Under the pieces are notes generated by a model. That model made no database searches, was not told the DNA's origin, and worked only from the letters and a program-made list of their open reading frames with translations. This document shows positions 29,305-37,566 of a DNA stretch of 64,000 nucleotides, piece after piece. Positions within the stretch are counted from its first letter, which is position 1; every line of letters starts with the position of its first letter. The position numbers and the translations under genes were made by a program. The stretch comes from an uncultured Burkholderiales bacterium (GTDB lineage: Bacteria; Pseudomonadota; Gammaproteobacteria; Burkholderiales; Burkholderiaceae_C): positions 62,001 to 126,000 of the forward strand of contig CAMFGY010000004.1 in assembly GCA_945952065.1 (NCBI GenBank), read 5' to 3'.

Positions 29305-32300
29305 TCAAGCGCCGGCATTCAGGTGCTCAGGGGCGAGCAGCTGGCGCGCCCACTCAGCGCCGATCAGCGCTGACAAGGGCGCCGGTTGATGCAGCAAATA
29401 GCCTTGCGAGAAGTCCACGCCGATTTCGCGCAAGCGCTGCAGCACCGCCGGGTTGTCCACATACTCCGCCACGGTCTGCATGCCCACCACCTGGGCCACA
29501 TCGACAAAGCAGCGCACCGCCGCTTCATCCAAGGGGTCGCTGACCAAGTCGCGCACAAACTGGCCGTCGATCTTCAGATAGTCGACCTGCAAATTCTTCA
29601 AATAGCCAAACGAGGATGCGCCCGCACCAAAGTCGTCCAGCGCGCCGCGCACACCCAGCTCGCGTGCTTGCTCGATGAACAGGGCCGCGTCGGCCAGGCT
29701 GGTGATGGCGGCGGTTTCGGTGATCTCCAGACACAGGCGCTGGCACAGCTCCGGCCCGGCCTCACGCAAGGCGTCCAAGGCCCAGCGATGAAAGGCGCGG
29801 TCACCGATGGACTGGCCGGACAGGTTGACGCTGAGCATCTCCACCTCGGCCAAGCGTGGCTCGGCGCGCATCCAGGCCAGCACCCGGCTGAGCACCCAGC
29901 GGTCGATCCGGGTGGCGAGGTTGAAGCGCTCAGCGGCGGGCAAAAAAGCACCGGGCAGGATCAAGCGCCCTTCTTCATCGACCATGCGCAGCAAGACTTC
30001 GGCATGCAGCCCAAGCGGCTTCCCACCCGGATGTTCTTGCAAATCCATGGTCTCGATGCGCTGGGCAAACAAAACGAACAGGTCTTCGTCCAGCGCGTGC
30101 TCGATGCGGGTGGTCCACTGCATTTCGCCGTGACGAGCATGCATGGCTTGGTCGGTGTCGAACCAGGTGTGCACCCGGTTGCGCCCGGAATCTTTGGCCG
30201 CATAACAAGCCGTATCAGCGGCTTGCAAAATGGCCGCTGCATTGGGCCAACGCCGATTGATGGGCACCAAGCCAATGCTGGCACCGATGCGGAAGCGCCG
30301 CTGGTCATGCACAAAGCGGAAGTCTTCCATGCGGTCGCACACCTGCTGGGCCACTCTTTGCGCCTGCGCTGGCGAGCAGTGTTCAAGCAGGGCCGCGAAC
30401 TCATCGCCGCCCAAGCGCGCCAGGGTGTCGCGGCTGCGCACCGCCTCGCCCAAGATGGAGGCAACCTGCTGCAAGAGCTGATCGCCGACCGCGTGACCGC
30501 AGGCGTCATTGACCAGCTTGAATTGGTCGAGGTCGATGTAGAGCAGCGCATGCTGACTGCGGTCGCCCTGCGCCTGCTCCAAGACCCGCCGCAGCCGCGT
30601 CTCGAACTCGCTGCGGTTGATCAGGCCGGTGAGCGAATCATGGGTGGCCCGGTAGTGCATCTCCCCACTGAGGCGGCGCTGTTCGGTCACATCATGAAAC
30701 ACCAACACCACCCCAAACACCTCGCCGCGGTCATTGCGGATCGGCGCGACCGAGTCTTGCACCCCGTATTCGCGGCCCTCGCGGGAGATCAGCAAGCTGT
30801 GTCGCGCCTGCGAAATGGTTTGCCCTTCTTGAAGACACAGCTGCACCAGATTGGGCGCGACCGCGCGGGTGTTTTCATCCACGACGTGGAAAACCTGCTC
30901 GAGCGGCCGGCCTTTTGCGTTGGCGGCATCCCAAGCGGTCAGGCGTTCGGCGGTCGGGTTCATCCACACCACATGGCCTTGTGCGTCGGTGGTGATGACG
31001 GCGTCGCCAATTGAGCGCAAAGTGACCAGCAGCAACTCATGCTGCTCGGCCAGCACCGCCCCCATGCGGGCGGCCATCTCTTCGGCCAGTCTGCGGATCT
31101 GGGTGAGGTCCCAGTTGCTGCCCACCATGCGCAAGACCCGACCCTGTTCATCGCGCACCAAGCGCGCGGAGCCGCGCAGATGATGCACGCTGCCGTCCGG
31201 CCAAAGCACGCGGAACTCGGTGTCCAAGGGTTTGAGCCCCTGGATGGCTTCATGCACCTCCTGCTCCACCCGCGCCCGGTCGCTGGGGTGCAGGCAATCC
31301 GCCCATTGCGCATAGCTGAGCGGCGAGTCGCTGGGCTGCCGCCCATAGAGGCGATGCATCCAATCGTCCCAGACCAAGCCGCCGCTGCGCAGGTCCAGTT
31401 CCCAGATGCCGATGCGCCCGCTGTCTAGAGCCATGCTCAGTCGCGCTTCACTTTGACGCAACTGCTCCTGGGCCTGCAAGCGCTCGCTGATGTCTTGCAC
31501 GGCGCCCACATGGCCGATCAAGGCCCCGTCGGCGGACAGCACAGGACGGCTGCGCACATGCACATGACGGGTGGCCGCCGTGGGCGGCTGCACGCGAAAT
31601 TCCATCTCAAACTCGCGCTGCGAGCGTGCGCAGGCCAGCCAATGCTGCATGACACGCGCTTGGTCTTGCGGATGCACAGCCTGCAACCAGCCCTGCTGCA
31701 AGCTTTGCGCCAGACTCAGCCCAAAAATCTCTTGCCAGCGAGGATTGGTGTAGGTGCAGGCGCCGCTGGCATTGGTGTGGAACACGCCCACGGGCGCGGC
31801 CTCATTGAGGGTGCGAAACCAGGCGTCGCGCTCGGCCAACTCAGCGGCCATGCGCAACTCCGCCTGCACACGCTGCCGCATCTCCAAAGCATGCACCACG
31901 GCCTCGGCCAAATGGGTCAATACCGACGCTTGCTCAGGACTCAGGCGTCGGGCTCGCGTGTCCAGCACGCACAAGGTACCCACGGCCTCACCGCTGCGCA
32001 GACGCAGCACCACCCCGGCATAAAAGCGCAAGCCCACCGGCCCACGCACCGCCGGCAGCTCAGAAAAACGCGGGTCCAGGCGGGCATCTTCCACCTCAAA
32101 CAGGCCGCCCGCCGCGACTGCGTGCGAGCAAAAAGCCTCGTCACGCGGCAACTCGTCCAGGCCCTCCAGGCCCACACCGGCCTTGAACCAAACACGCGTT
32201 TCATCGACCAAGCTGATGCGAGCAATGGGGCATGCACAAGCCAAGGCCGCGGCTTGCACCAAGGCATCAAACTCTGGCTCAGGCAAGCTGTCCAGCACGG

Positions 32301-32361
32301 CCAAGCTGCGCAAGGCGCACAGTCTTTCTGATTCCAGATCGGGCACAGGTGCGGCCGGCAT
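29305..32361 (-). CDS. GAF-PAS-PAS-PAS-GGDEF-EAL c-di-GMP signalling protein
   Basis: A 1018-residue cytoplasmic protein with no membrane span. A GAF domain (about 1-165, with ISLVDETRVWFKA and VGTLCVLDT) leads into three PAS domains (about 170-295, 300-425, 445-565). The GGDEF domain has an intact RLGGDEFAAL and LTGLINRSEFE. The EAL domain begins HAEVLLRM instead of EALLRW and has LEITETAAI, LDDFGAG, LKIDGQFV and AEYVDN, where most enzymes have EGVE. The key first Glu residues remain, while the second is Asp. It may be bifunctional or mainly a cyclase. The start at 32361 follows GGGGG; upstream in-frame residues are weak. Confidence 0.92.
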   Translation of the reverse strand: MPAAPVPDLESERLCALRSLAVLDSLPEPEFDALVQAAALACACPIARISLVDETRVWFKAGVGLEGLDELPRDEAFCSHAVAAGGLFEVEDARLDPRFSELPAVRGPVGLRFYAGVVLRLRSGEAVGTLCVLDTRARRLSPEQASVLTHLAEAVVHALEMRQRVQAELRMAAELAERDAWFRTLNEAAPVGVFHTNASGACTYTNPRWQEIFGLSLAQSLQQGWLQAVHPQDQARVMQHWLACARSQREFEMEFRVQPPTAATRHVHVRSRPVLSADGALIGHVGAVQDISERLQAQEQLRQSEARLSMALDSGRIGIWELDLRSGGLVWDDWMHRLYGRQPSDSPLSYAQWADCLHPSDRARVEQEVHEAIQGLKPLDTEFRVLWPDGSVHHLRGSARLVRDEQGRVLRMVGSNWDLTQIRRLAEEMAARMGAVLAEQHELLLVTLRSIGDAVITTDAQGHVVWMNPTAERLTAWDAANAKGRPLEQVFHVVDENTRAVAPNLVQLCLQEGQTISQARHSLLISREGREYGVQDSVAPIRNDRGEVFGVVLVFHDVTEQRRLSGEMHYRATHDSLTGLINRSEFETRLRRVLEQAQGDRSQHALLYIDLDQFKLVNDACGHAVGDQLLQQVASILGEAVRSRDTLARLGGDEFAALLEHCSPAQAQRVAQQVCDRMEDFRFVHDQRRFRIGASIGLVPINRRWPNAAAILQAADTACYAAKDSGRNRVHTWFDTDQAMHARHGEMQWTTRIEHALDEDLFVLFAQRIETMDLQEHPGGKPLGLHAEVLLRMVDEEGRLILPGAFLPAAERFNLATRIDRWVLSRVLAWMRAEPRLAEVEMLSVNLSGQSIGDRAFHRWALDALREAGPELCQRLCLEITETAAITSLADAALFIEQARELGVRGALDDFGAGASSFGYLKNLQVDYLKIDGQFVRDLVSDPLDEAAVRCFVDVAQVVGMQTVAEYVDNPAVLQRLREIGVDFSQGYLLHQPAPLSALIGAEWARQLLAPEHLNAGA

Positions 32362-32612
32362 CAAAAACCCCCAAAGGCTGCATAGCACTTGTTTTCGACG
32401 GCATATTGTCGAGGCAGCGCTGGGCCTTGTATCCCCGTATTCGCCCCAGGATCAGCGCGAATCTGCCCACGCGCCGCCCGACGTTTGGTGGCTACCCCCC
32501 CAAAAAAACAGGGTGACTTTCGTCTAGGCCCAAAGGGCTGACGATCATCGGCTCGGGCGTGGCCATCCTCGCCGCGTCCGCCCAGCCTCAAAACAATCAC
32601 AAACCCTCACCC

Positions 32613-33161
32613 ATGACATTTGCTCCTGCCTTGAAGACTGGCGGCTTGATGACCGCCCTTTTGTCCGCTTTGCTGTCTGTCACTTCTGCGCAAGCGGACA
32701 CGCCGGCCTTACCCGCAGCGCTGACGCCGCCCAGCGGGCAGCTTGCCTATTTGAAATTGCAGGCCGCGGGCGTGCAAATCTATGAATGCCAAGCGAGCAA
32801 GGAAGACAGCACACGCTACAGCTGGGTCTTTAAATCCCCGGAAGCGGAGTTGTTTGACGAAAGCGGCCGCAGCGTCGGCAAGCATTACGCAGGGCCGACC
32901 TGGGAGTCAGTCGATGGCAGCAAAGTTCTCGCCGAGGTCAAAGCCAAAGATGCGGGCCCGGAGGCAACGGCCATTCCCTGGTTGCTGCTGACGGCCAAGT
33001 CCAACAGCGGACAGGGGTTGTTCGCCCCTGCGCAAAGCATTCTTCGCATCCACACCCGAGGCGGCAAAGCGCCTACCGATGGATGCTCGGCCGCGCAAAT
33101 GGGCCAAGTAGCGCGTGTTTTCTACCAGGCGGACTATCTGTTCAACACCAGCAAACGCTGA
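32613..33161 (+). CDS. DUF3455 domain exported protein
   Basis: A 182-residue protein with a signal peptide (LMTALLSALLSVTSAQADTP, cleavage near AQA). The mature DUF3455 domain starts with PPSGQLAYLKLQAAGVQIYEC, the usual opening of this family. KHYAGPTWESVDGSKV and IPWLLLTAKSNSGQG follow, and it ends YQADYLF. It has a few Cys that may pair. It is periplasmic or extracellular and of unknown function. The start is ATG 32613. Confidence 0.88.
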   Translation: MTFAPALKTGGLMTALLSALLSVTSAQADTPALPAALTPPSGQLAYLKLQAAGVQIYECQASKEDSTRYSWVFKSPEAELFDESGRSVGKHYAGPTWESVDGSKVLAEVKAKDAGPEATAIPWLLLTAKSNSGQGLFAPAQSILRIHTRGGKAPTDGCSAAQMGQVARVFYQADYLFNTSKR

Positions 33162-33167
33162 TCGCCC

Positions 33168-33196
33168 GGGGCGCCGTGCTGGCTCACCGGCGCCCC
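33168..33196. terminator. GC-rich hairpin between convergent genes
   Basis: GGGGCGCCG (33168-33176) and CGGCGCCCC (33188-33196) form a perfect 9-bp stem with an 11-nt loop between the DUF3455 and chitinase genes. There is no U-run, so termination strength is uncertain. Confidence 0.4.
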
Positions 33197-33218
33197 AAGG
33201 TTTGCGGCGGGACGCCGA

Positions 33219-34490
33219 TCAAGGCTTCAGCGGCAAATGCCCCAGCCCCAGGTTCATCGCGTTGAGCAGGTCCCCGTTGTCCTGGCTGAGCTCCCAGGCG
33301 AAGAGGCCGGCCAGGCCGTTTTTGCGCACATAGTCGCCCTTCAGGAGCACGGCGCGCGGATCGTCATAGCCCATCCACAACTTGTGCTGGGGATGGAACA
33401 GATTCCAGGCCTGGGTCTGGGCATCGAACACGGCTTTGTAACCGTTGATCCCCTGCCCCTTGGGCCCCAAGTAACGCCGCGCAATCTCGCGGTAGCCGGC
33501 CGAGCCATCGGCGCCGGGGTAGGCGCCGGTCTTGGCGGCGCCGCTTAGCGGTTTGTCCACGCCCATGAAACCACGCCCGTACATGGCCACACCGGCCACC
33601 ATCTTGGCGCGCGGCACGCCCGCTTCATCGAGGTTTTTGACCGAGCGCTCGATGCTGTCATCGGCCTCGGGCGAGGAACTGCGCAAAGTGCTGTGGTTGC
33701 CCGCCACCGGGGACCAGCTGCCATAGAAGTCGTAGGTCATCATGAAGACCAGATCCAGGGCTTCGGCCGCGCGTTTGAAGTTGATGCGCTTGACCACGGC
33801 TTGCGTGGTGTTGACGGCGGTGGTCACCAGATAGGGCCGGCCGGTTTCGGCCGTGAGCTGGTCGAGCGCGCGGCGCAAGTCATGCATCAGGTCGGCATAG
33901 CCTTGACCATCGGCGGGGCTGCCCAGTTGCACGCCGTTAGAGGCACCGTTGTCGCCGGGGTGCTCCCAGTCGATGTCGATGCCGTCAAAGCTGGGGTGAT
34001 CGCGCAAAAACTGCACGGCTGAAGCCGCAAACACGGCGCGCCGCGCTGGGTCGTTGGCCAGATGGAAGAAGCCGTCCGAGCCACCCCAGCCGCCCACCGA
34101 AGCCAGCACCTGCACATGCGGCTCGCGGGCTTTCAGGCGCCCAAAAGCGGCGTCAAAGCGCTTTTCCACGCCTGCGCTGGTGAGTTGGTAGTCCTGCTTG
34201 CCCTCGCATTTGGGCGCATCCTTGGGCAGCTGACCCGGGCCGCACAGACGCAAAAAGGCGTAAAGCACATGGGTCACGCTGCCGGGCTGCAGACGGTCCA
34301 GCATCGCCGTGCTTTCCCACATGGGCATATACACGCCCACCACCTTGGCGCTGCTGCGCTCAAAAGCCTGCGGCTTGGCGCTAAACAGCGCGGCCGACGC
34401 CTGCGGCGCAGCGGCCGGCTCGGCCGCTCGAACACCGGCATTGGCAAAAAGCCCCACGCAGAGGGCAAGAACAAGGGCTGAGGTCTTCAA
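33219..34490 (-). CDS. Secreted glycoside hydrolase family 18 (chitinase-like), TTG start
   Basis: A 423-residue protein with a signal peptide (KTSALVLALCVGLFANAGVRA). The GH18 barrel carries the catalytic DxxDxDxE motif FDGIDIDWEHPG, with Glu as proton donor. Other GH18 motifs are VLASVGGWGGS on strand 3, DLVFMMTYDFYGSW and, near the end, LWMGYDDPRA and GLFAWELSQDNGDLL. It should hydrolyse chitin or chito-oligosaccharides outside the cytoplasm. No chitin-binding domain is present. The TTG start at 34490 is preceded by AGGAG at 7-nt spacing and directly begins the signal peptide. It ends convergent to the DUF3455 gene. Confidence 0.93.
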   Translation of the reverse strand: MKTSALVLALCVGLFANAGVRAAEPAAAPQASAALFSAKPQAFERSSAKVVGVYMPMWESTAMLDRLQPGSVTHVLYAFLRLCGPGQLPKDAPKCEGKQDYQLTSAGVEKRFDAAFGRLKAREPHVQVLASVGGWGGSDGFFHLANDPARRAVFAASAVQFLRDHPSFDGIDIDWEHPGDNGASNGVQLGSPADGQGYADLMHDLRRALDQLTAETGRPYLVTTAVNTTQAVVKRINFKRAAEALDLVFMMTYDFYGSWSPVAGNHSTLRSSSPEADDSIERSVKNLDEAGVPRAKMVAGVAMYGRGFMGVDKPLSGAAKTGAYPGADGSAGYREIARRYLGPKGQGINGYKAVFDAQTQAWNLFHPQHKLWMGYDDPRAVLLKGDYVRKNGLAGLFAWELSQDNGDLLNAMNLGLGHLPLKP

Positions 34491-34599
34491 TCGGCAACTC
34501 CTGGGTGAAGGCGCAAGCCTATCACCGCGATCAATGCCAATCGAATACCAATCCTTAAGATTCGATGAAGAAGCGGGCGAAGCGCGCCCCCCCCCAGGC

Positions 34600-35370
34600 T
34601 CAAGGCGCCAGATCGACCCGGATCTGCAATTCGCGGCTGCGCTGCGTCTCGGCATCGCGGGTGCTGAGCACGCCGCGATCGCGGGCTTGCACGCTGCCAC
34701 CGCTGCGCGCCACCGTCACCCAATCCCCGAGCGGCGCCGCCACCGTGCTGAGCACCGTGGTCTGAGCCGAGGCGGCTGGCGGGCCGACTGGGCGCGCCGT
34801 GGACAGATTGTTGCTTGGGGTCGGCGACTGCACCCGCACTTCCAACATCACCGGGGCTTGCCCGCCCGGCCATTGCGGCGTGACGTTGAAGCCCTGTGTC
34901 TGCTCCGTGAAGCCGCTGCGCGGCACGGCATAGACCTTGCCGGCGGGCGGGCCAGAGGGCGGCACGCCGGGCTGCGCGTCAACCTGAATGCCAAAGTCCA
35001 CCCACTGCATGGGCACGTTCTCGGTGAACTGCACCGAAGCTGCATGGCCGTTCAAGACCAAGAGGCGCTGCACCTGCGAGCCCTGCTCATCGCGCCGCTG
35101 GGTGCTGAGGCTGGCGCCACCTTTTGGTGACACCGAACCGGAGGTGCCCACCACCACCGCCCCCTCACGCACACCGGCCACCACAGCGGCGCTGACGCTG
35201 CTGTCCACCCAGCGCAATTCGATCCAAAGGTTTTTGGCCGGCAGGCCGGTCGCCTTGTGGCCGCCGGCCTGCGCCCAGGCCAAGCTGCAAGCCAAGAGGC
35301 CCAGGCCGAAGACCCAAGCCCGGCGAGGCGCGAAGGAGCGTGAACTTGTTTGCCACATGGCGCGCAGCAT
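34600..35370 (-). CDS. Exported hypothetical protein with secretin-like segment
   Basis: A 256-residue protein with a signal peptide (RRAWVFGLGLLACSLAWAQA). Near residue 100, QRLLVLNGHAASVQFTENVP resembles the start of the secretin core, which in type II/III secretion proteins reads as 'vlnnqpAsiqvG..vP'. It closes with RSRELQIRVDLAP. It is far too short for a full secretin, and no other secretion gene is nearby. A Pro/Ser/Thr-rich linker lies around residue 165. Function unknown; it may be a secretin-fold accessory protein. ATG 35358 is an alternative start. Confidence 0.65.
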   Translation of the reverse strand: MLRAMWQTSSRSFAPRRAWVFGLGLLACSLAWAQAGGHKATGLPAKNLWIELRWVDSSVSAAVVAGVREGAVVVGTSGSVSPKGGASLSTQRRDEQGSQVQRLLVLNGHAASVQFTENVPMQWVDFGIQVDAQPGVPPSGPPAGKVYAVPRSGFTEQTQGFNVTPQWPGGQAPVMLEVRVQSPTPSNNLSTARPVGPPAASAQTTVLSTVAAPLGDWVTVARSGGSVQARDRGVLSTRDAETQRSRELQIRVDLAP

Positions 35371-35411
35371 ACGCGCAGCCAGGCGCCTGCGTCAGCAGAA
35401 ATCTGCCGCGC

Positions 35412-36329
35412 TCAGGGTCGGGCAGCCGCCACGCCCGCACGCCAGGGCCGCAAAGGCCACAACAGGTTCAAAGCCAAGCCACTGAGCACCAGGGCGGCGG
35501 CGATCAGCTTCCAAGCCGGCAAGCCCTCGCCCAAGACCAAGGCCGCGGTGCTCATGCCAAACACCGGCACCAGCAGGGCCATGGGCACCACGGTGGCGGG
35601 CGCATGGCGGGCCAAGAGCCAGCCCCATGCGCCATAACCGAACAAGGTATTGCCCAAGGATTGCCACAGCACGGCGGCCCAGGTGCCCAGATCGGCCCGC
35701 GCCAACCCAGCCTGCACGGCTTGCGGGCCTTCGACCACCAGCGACAAGAGCAGCAGCGGCGGCACCGCAAACACACTGGTCCAAACCATATAGGCCAGCA
35801 TATTCACCCGCCCGGCTTGCTTGCCCACCAGATTGGCGCAGGCCCAGCTGAAGGCCGCCGCCAAAATCATCAACAGCCCCAGCGGCGTGGCGCTGCCATC
35901 GGTATGGCTGGCAATAAAGCCAATGCCCGAGGCCGCCAAGACCAGGGCCAGCCATTGATAGCCCTGCACCCGGTCTTTGTTGATGCGCATGGACAGCATC
36001 AGGGTGAAGAACACCTGGGTCTGAATCACCAAGGAAGCCAGGCCCGGCGAGATGGCCGCTTGCGGCCCGCGCATGGCCATGAACAAAAGCCCAAATTGGC
36101 CCACACCGATCAAGAGCCCATAGGCGGCCAAATTGCGCCAAGGCAGATCGGGTTTCTTCAGGAAAAAGATCGCCGGCAAGACCGCAAACGCGAAGCGCAG
36201 CGTTGCAAACAGCAGCGGCGGCAGCGCGTTCAAACCCAAGCGAATCACCACAAAGTTGCTGCCCCAGATGGCGACGACCGCCAGGGCCAGCAAGAAATGC
36301 TTGAAGGGGAGTCGAGCGCTGGTATGCAT
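35412..36329 (-). CDS. eamA: EamA (YdeD)-type drug/metabolite exporter
   Basis: A 305-residue inner-membrane protein with ten predicted spans in two EamA repeats. It follows E. coli EamA closely in layout: WGSNFVVIRLGL in span 1, PPLLFATLRFAFAVLPAIFF, GLASLVIQTQVFFTLML, AAAFSWACANLVGK and the final LLVPVFGMSTAALVLGE. EamA exports O-acetylserine and cysteine. The start is ATG 36329; the longer upstream frame is not family-like. A second, less similar EamA protein is encoded at 42945. Confidence 0.88.
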   Translation of the reverse strand: MHTSARLPFKHFLLALAVVAIWGSNFVVIRLGLNALPPLLFATLRFAFAVLPAIFFLKKPDLPWRNLAAYGLLIGVGQFGLLFMAMRGPQAAISPGLASLVIQTQVFFTLMLSMRINKDRVQGYQWLALVLAASGIGFIASHTDGSATPLGLLMILAAAFSWACANLVGKQAGRVNMLAYMVWTSVFAVPPLLLLSLVVEGPQAVQAGLARADLGTWAAVLWQSLGNTLFGYGAWGWLLARHAPATVVPMALLVPVFGMSTAALVLGEGLPAWKLIAAALVLSGLALNLLWPLRPWRAGVAAARP

Positions 36330-36555
36330 GGCGCGATTCTGCAGCCCGCGCCGGCCTGACGCCGAAAGTTTTGCCCCACGCCCGCGGGCCTTCATCACCG
36401 GCCAAGTTTGCGCCAGCGCAAACAGGCGCGGCAACCCAAGCCCTTGAGGGCACAAGCCACACAAAGTTTGAGGCAGGTCAGAGACGCCGCAAGCCTGCGC
36501 GCCTCCAATGGGTCTCACCCCGAGGGCTTGGCCCTCAGCACTTCAAGGAGAAAAA

Positions 36556-36708
36556 ATGAAACTCTTGATGGATCTTTTCAGCAGCGATGTGGGTCTTTTC
36601 AGCGCCGCCACCATTGGCATCGTGCTGGGCATGGGCGCTTTTTATGTGCGCTACTTCATCGGCCATATGCATGCTGATGAAGCCCGTGCGGCGGCACAAA
36701 AGACCTGA
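36556..36708 (+). CDS. DUF3149 small membrane protein (50 aa)
   Basis: A 50-residue single-span protein, MKLLMDLFSSDVGLFSAATI through a hydrophobic helix to VRYFIGHMHADEARAAAQ. The LFSSDVGL start and RYFIGHM after the helix fit DUF3149, a small family common in betaproteobacteria. AGGAG lies 5 nt before the ATG, a good initiation site. Function unknown. It stands between the eamA gene (divergent) and a PEP-CTERM gene (convergent). Confidence 0.88.
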   Translation: MKLLMDLFSSDVGLFSAATIGIVLGMGAFYVRYFIGHMHADEARAAAQKT

Positions 36709-36760
36709 GCCTGATGCCAGCGCCTTGCAGCGCGGGCACCCTCGGCATCAAGCCGCTGTA

Positions 36761-37348
36761 TCAGGCTGATTTTTGGCCGCGCTGTTGACGGCCGGCCCAC
36801 GCAGCCAAGCCCAGCGCGCCCAAGGTGAGCGCCAACGCTGCCGGCTCAGGCACGGTCGCGGCAGGCTCCAAGCGGGCCGTGATTTGGCCGGTGCTCAGAT
36901 CGCCGGGGATGTCAAAGTTATAGCTGTAGGCCAGATTGGGGCCCAAGCCATCCACGCCCAGGGCTTGCGCCCAGTTGGGGCCTCCTGGCTGGAACGTGGT
37001 CTGCAGTGTCAGGGACTGGAAGCCCTGCGCATCGATGCTGGCCGAGAACTTCTTGAGTTCCGCCAGACCGTAGTGGAAGGTCTCGGTGTCACCGTCAAAA
37101 ACGAACTTCAAGGTGAAGTCAAAGCTGGCCAGATCGCTCAGCGCGAGGTTGCCAAAATAATTGCCCGAGACCGTGGTGAAGCTGCCCGTGCCCGACGCTT
37201 GCGCCCCATGGGCCCAGCTGCCCGGCAGGCCTTGGCCGTTGTAGCTCAGGCTGACCGGCGAGGCTTGGGCCGACAGCAGGGTCAGGGCAGCGGCTGCGCC
37301 CACCCAAGTCTTTTTGGAAATATTCTGGAAAAGGCTCTTGATGGCCAT
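36761..37348 (-). CDS. PEP-CTERM sorting-signal protein 2
   Basis: A 195-residue exported protein. The signal peptide is KTWVGAAAALTLLSAQASPV (cleavage near AQA). The mature domain has LSYNGQGLPGSWAHGAQASG and Gly/Ser-rich beta-type sequence. The C-terminal VPEPAALALTLGALGLAAWA plus GRQQRG is the exosortase sorting signal. It differs from the PEP-CTERM protein at 20553 in the mature part. The start is ATG 37348 with GGGAG upstream. A 7-bp palindrome lies about 55-73 nt upstream, but no good sigma-54 promoter was found. Confidence 0.92.
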   Translation of the reverse strand: MAIKSLFQNISKKTWVGAAAALTLLSAQASPVSLSYNGQGLPGSWAHGAQASGTGSFTTVSGNYFGNLALSDLASFDFTLKFVFDGDTETFHYGLAELKKFSASIDAQGFQSLTLQTTFQPGGPNWAQALGVDGLGPNLAYSYNFDIPGDLSTGQITARLEPAATVPEPAALALTLGALGLAAWAGRQQRGQKSA

Positions 37349-37402
37349 GGCAAATCGCTCCCGTATGGATGGATGGCTTGTGCTTGGTGTTCGCGCCGTC
37401 CG

Positions 37403-37421
37403 CTGGCTTGCTGTAAGCCAG
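37403..37421. promoter_or_regulatory. Palindrome upstream of the second PEP-CTERM gene
   Basis: CTGGCTT (37403-37409) and AAGCCAG (37415-37421) are perfect inverted repeats with a 5-nt spacer, about 55-73 nt upstream of the ATG at 37348. On the minus strand, TGGC and GC also fall at sigma-54 spacing, but the -12 half reads AAGC, not TTGC. An operator is more likely than a sigma-54 site. Confidence 0.35.
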
Positions 37422-37530
37422 ACACGCTGGGTCTGCGCGCGAAGGCCTTGAATTCTGCCCAGCCCGACCCCGCTCATCGCCCCCTCAGTTGAGGTGATTT
37501 GTTCGCGATTCGCACAACTACCGCTGTGCT

Positions 37531-37566
37531 GGGCTTGGCCCGCAGGCTGCCCCGGGGCCCAAGCCC
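37531..37566 (-). terminator. Hairpin after the Na/Pi transporter gene
   Basis: GGGCTTGG (37531-37538) pairs with CCAAGCCC (37559-37566), with extra G:C pairing inside. It begins directly after the transporter's stop codon at 37567. There is no U-run. It would separate this gene from the PEP-CTERM gene downstream. Confidence 0.4.

Noticed and set aside
32480-32530. A riboswitch-like region with CCCCCCC and AAAAAAA in front of the DUF3455 gene
   Set aside because: I could not fold it into a known c-di-GMP, cobalamin or other riboswitch core; the GGGTGAC-containing part alone is not enough.
37403-37421. A sigma-54 promoter for the second PEP-CTERM gene
   Set aside because: GG and GC have the right spacing, but the -12 half is AAGC and the -24 half is TGGCTT; the sequence is better explained as a palindromic operator.
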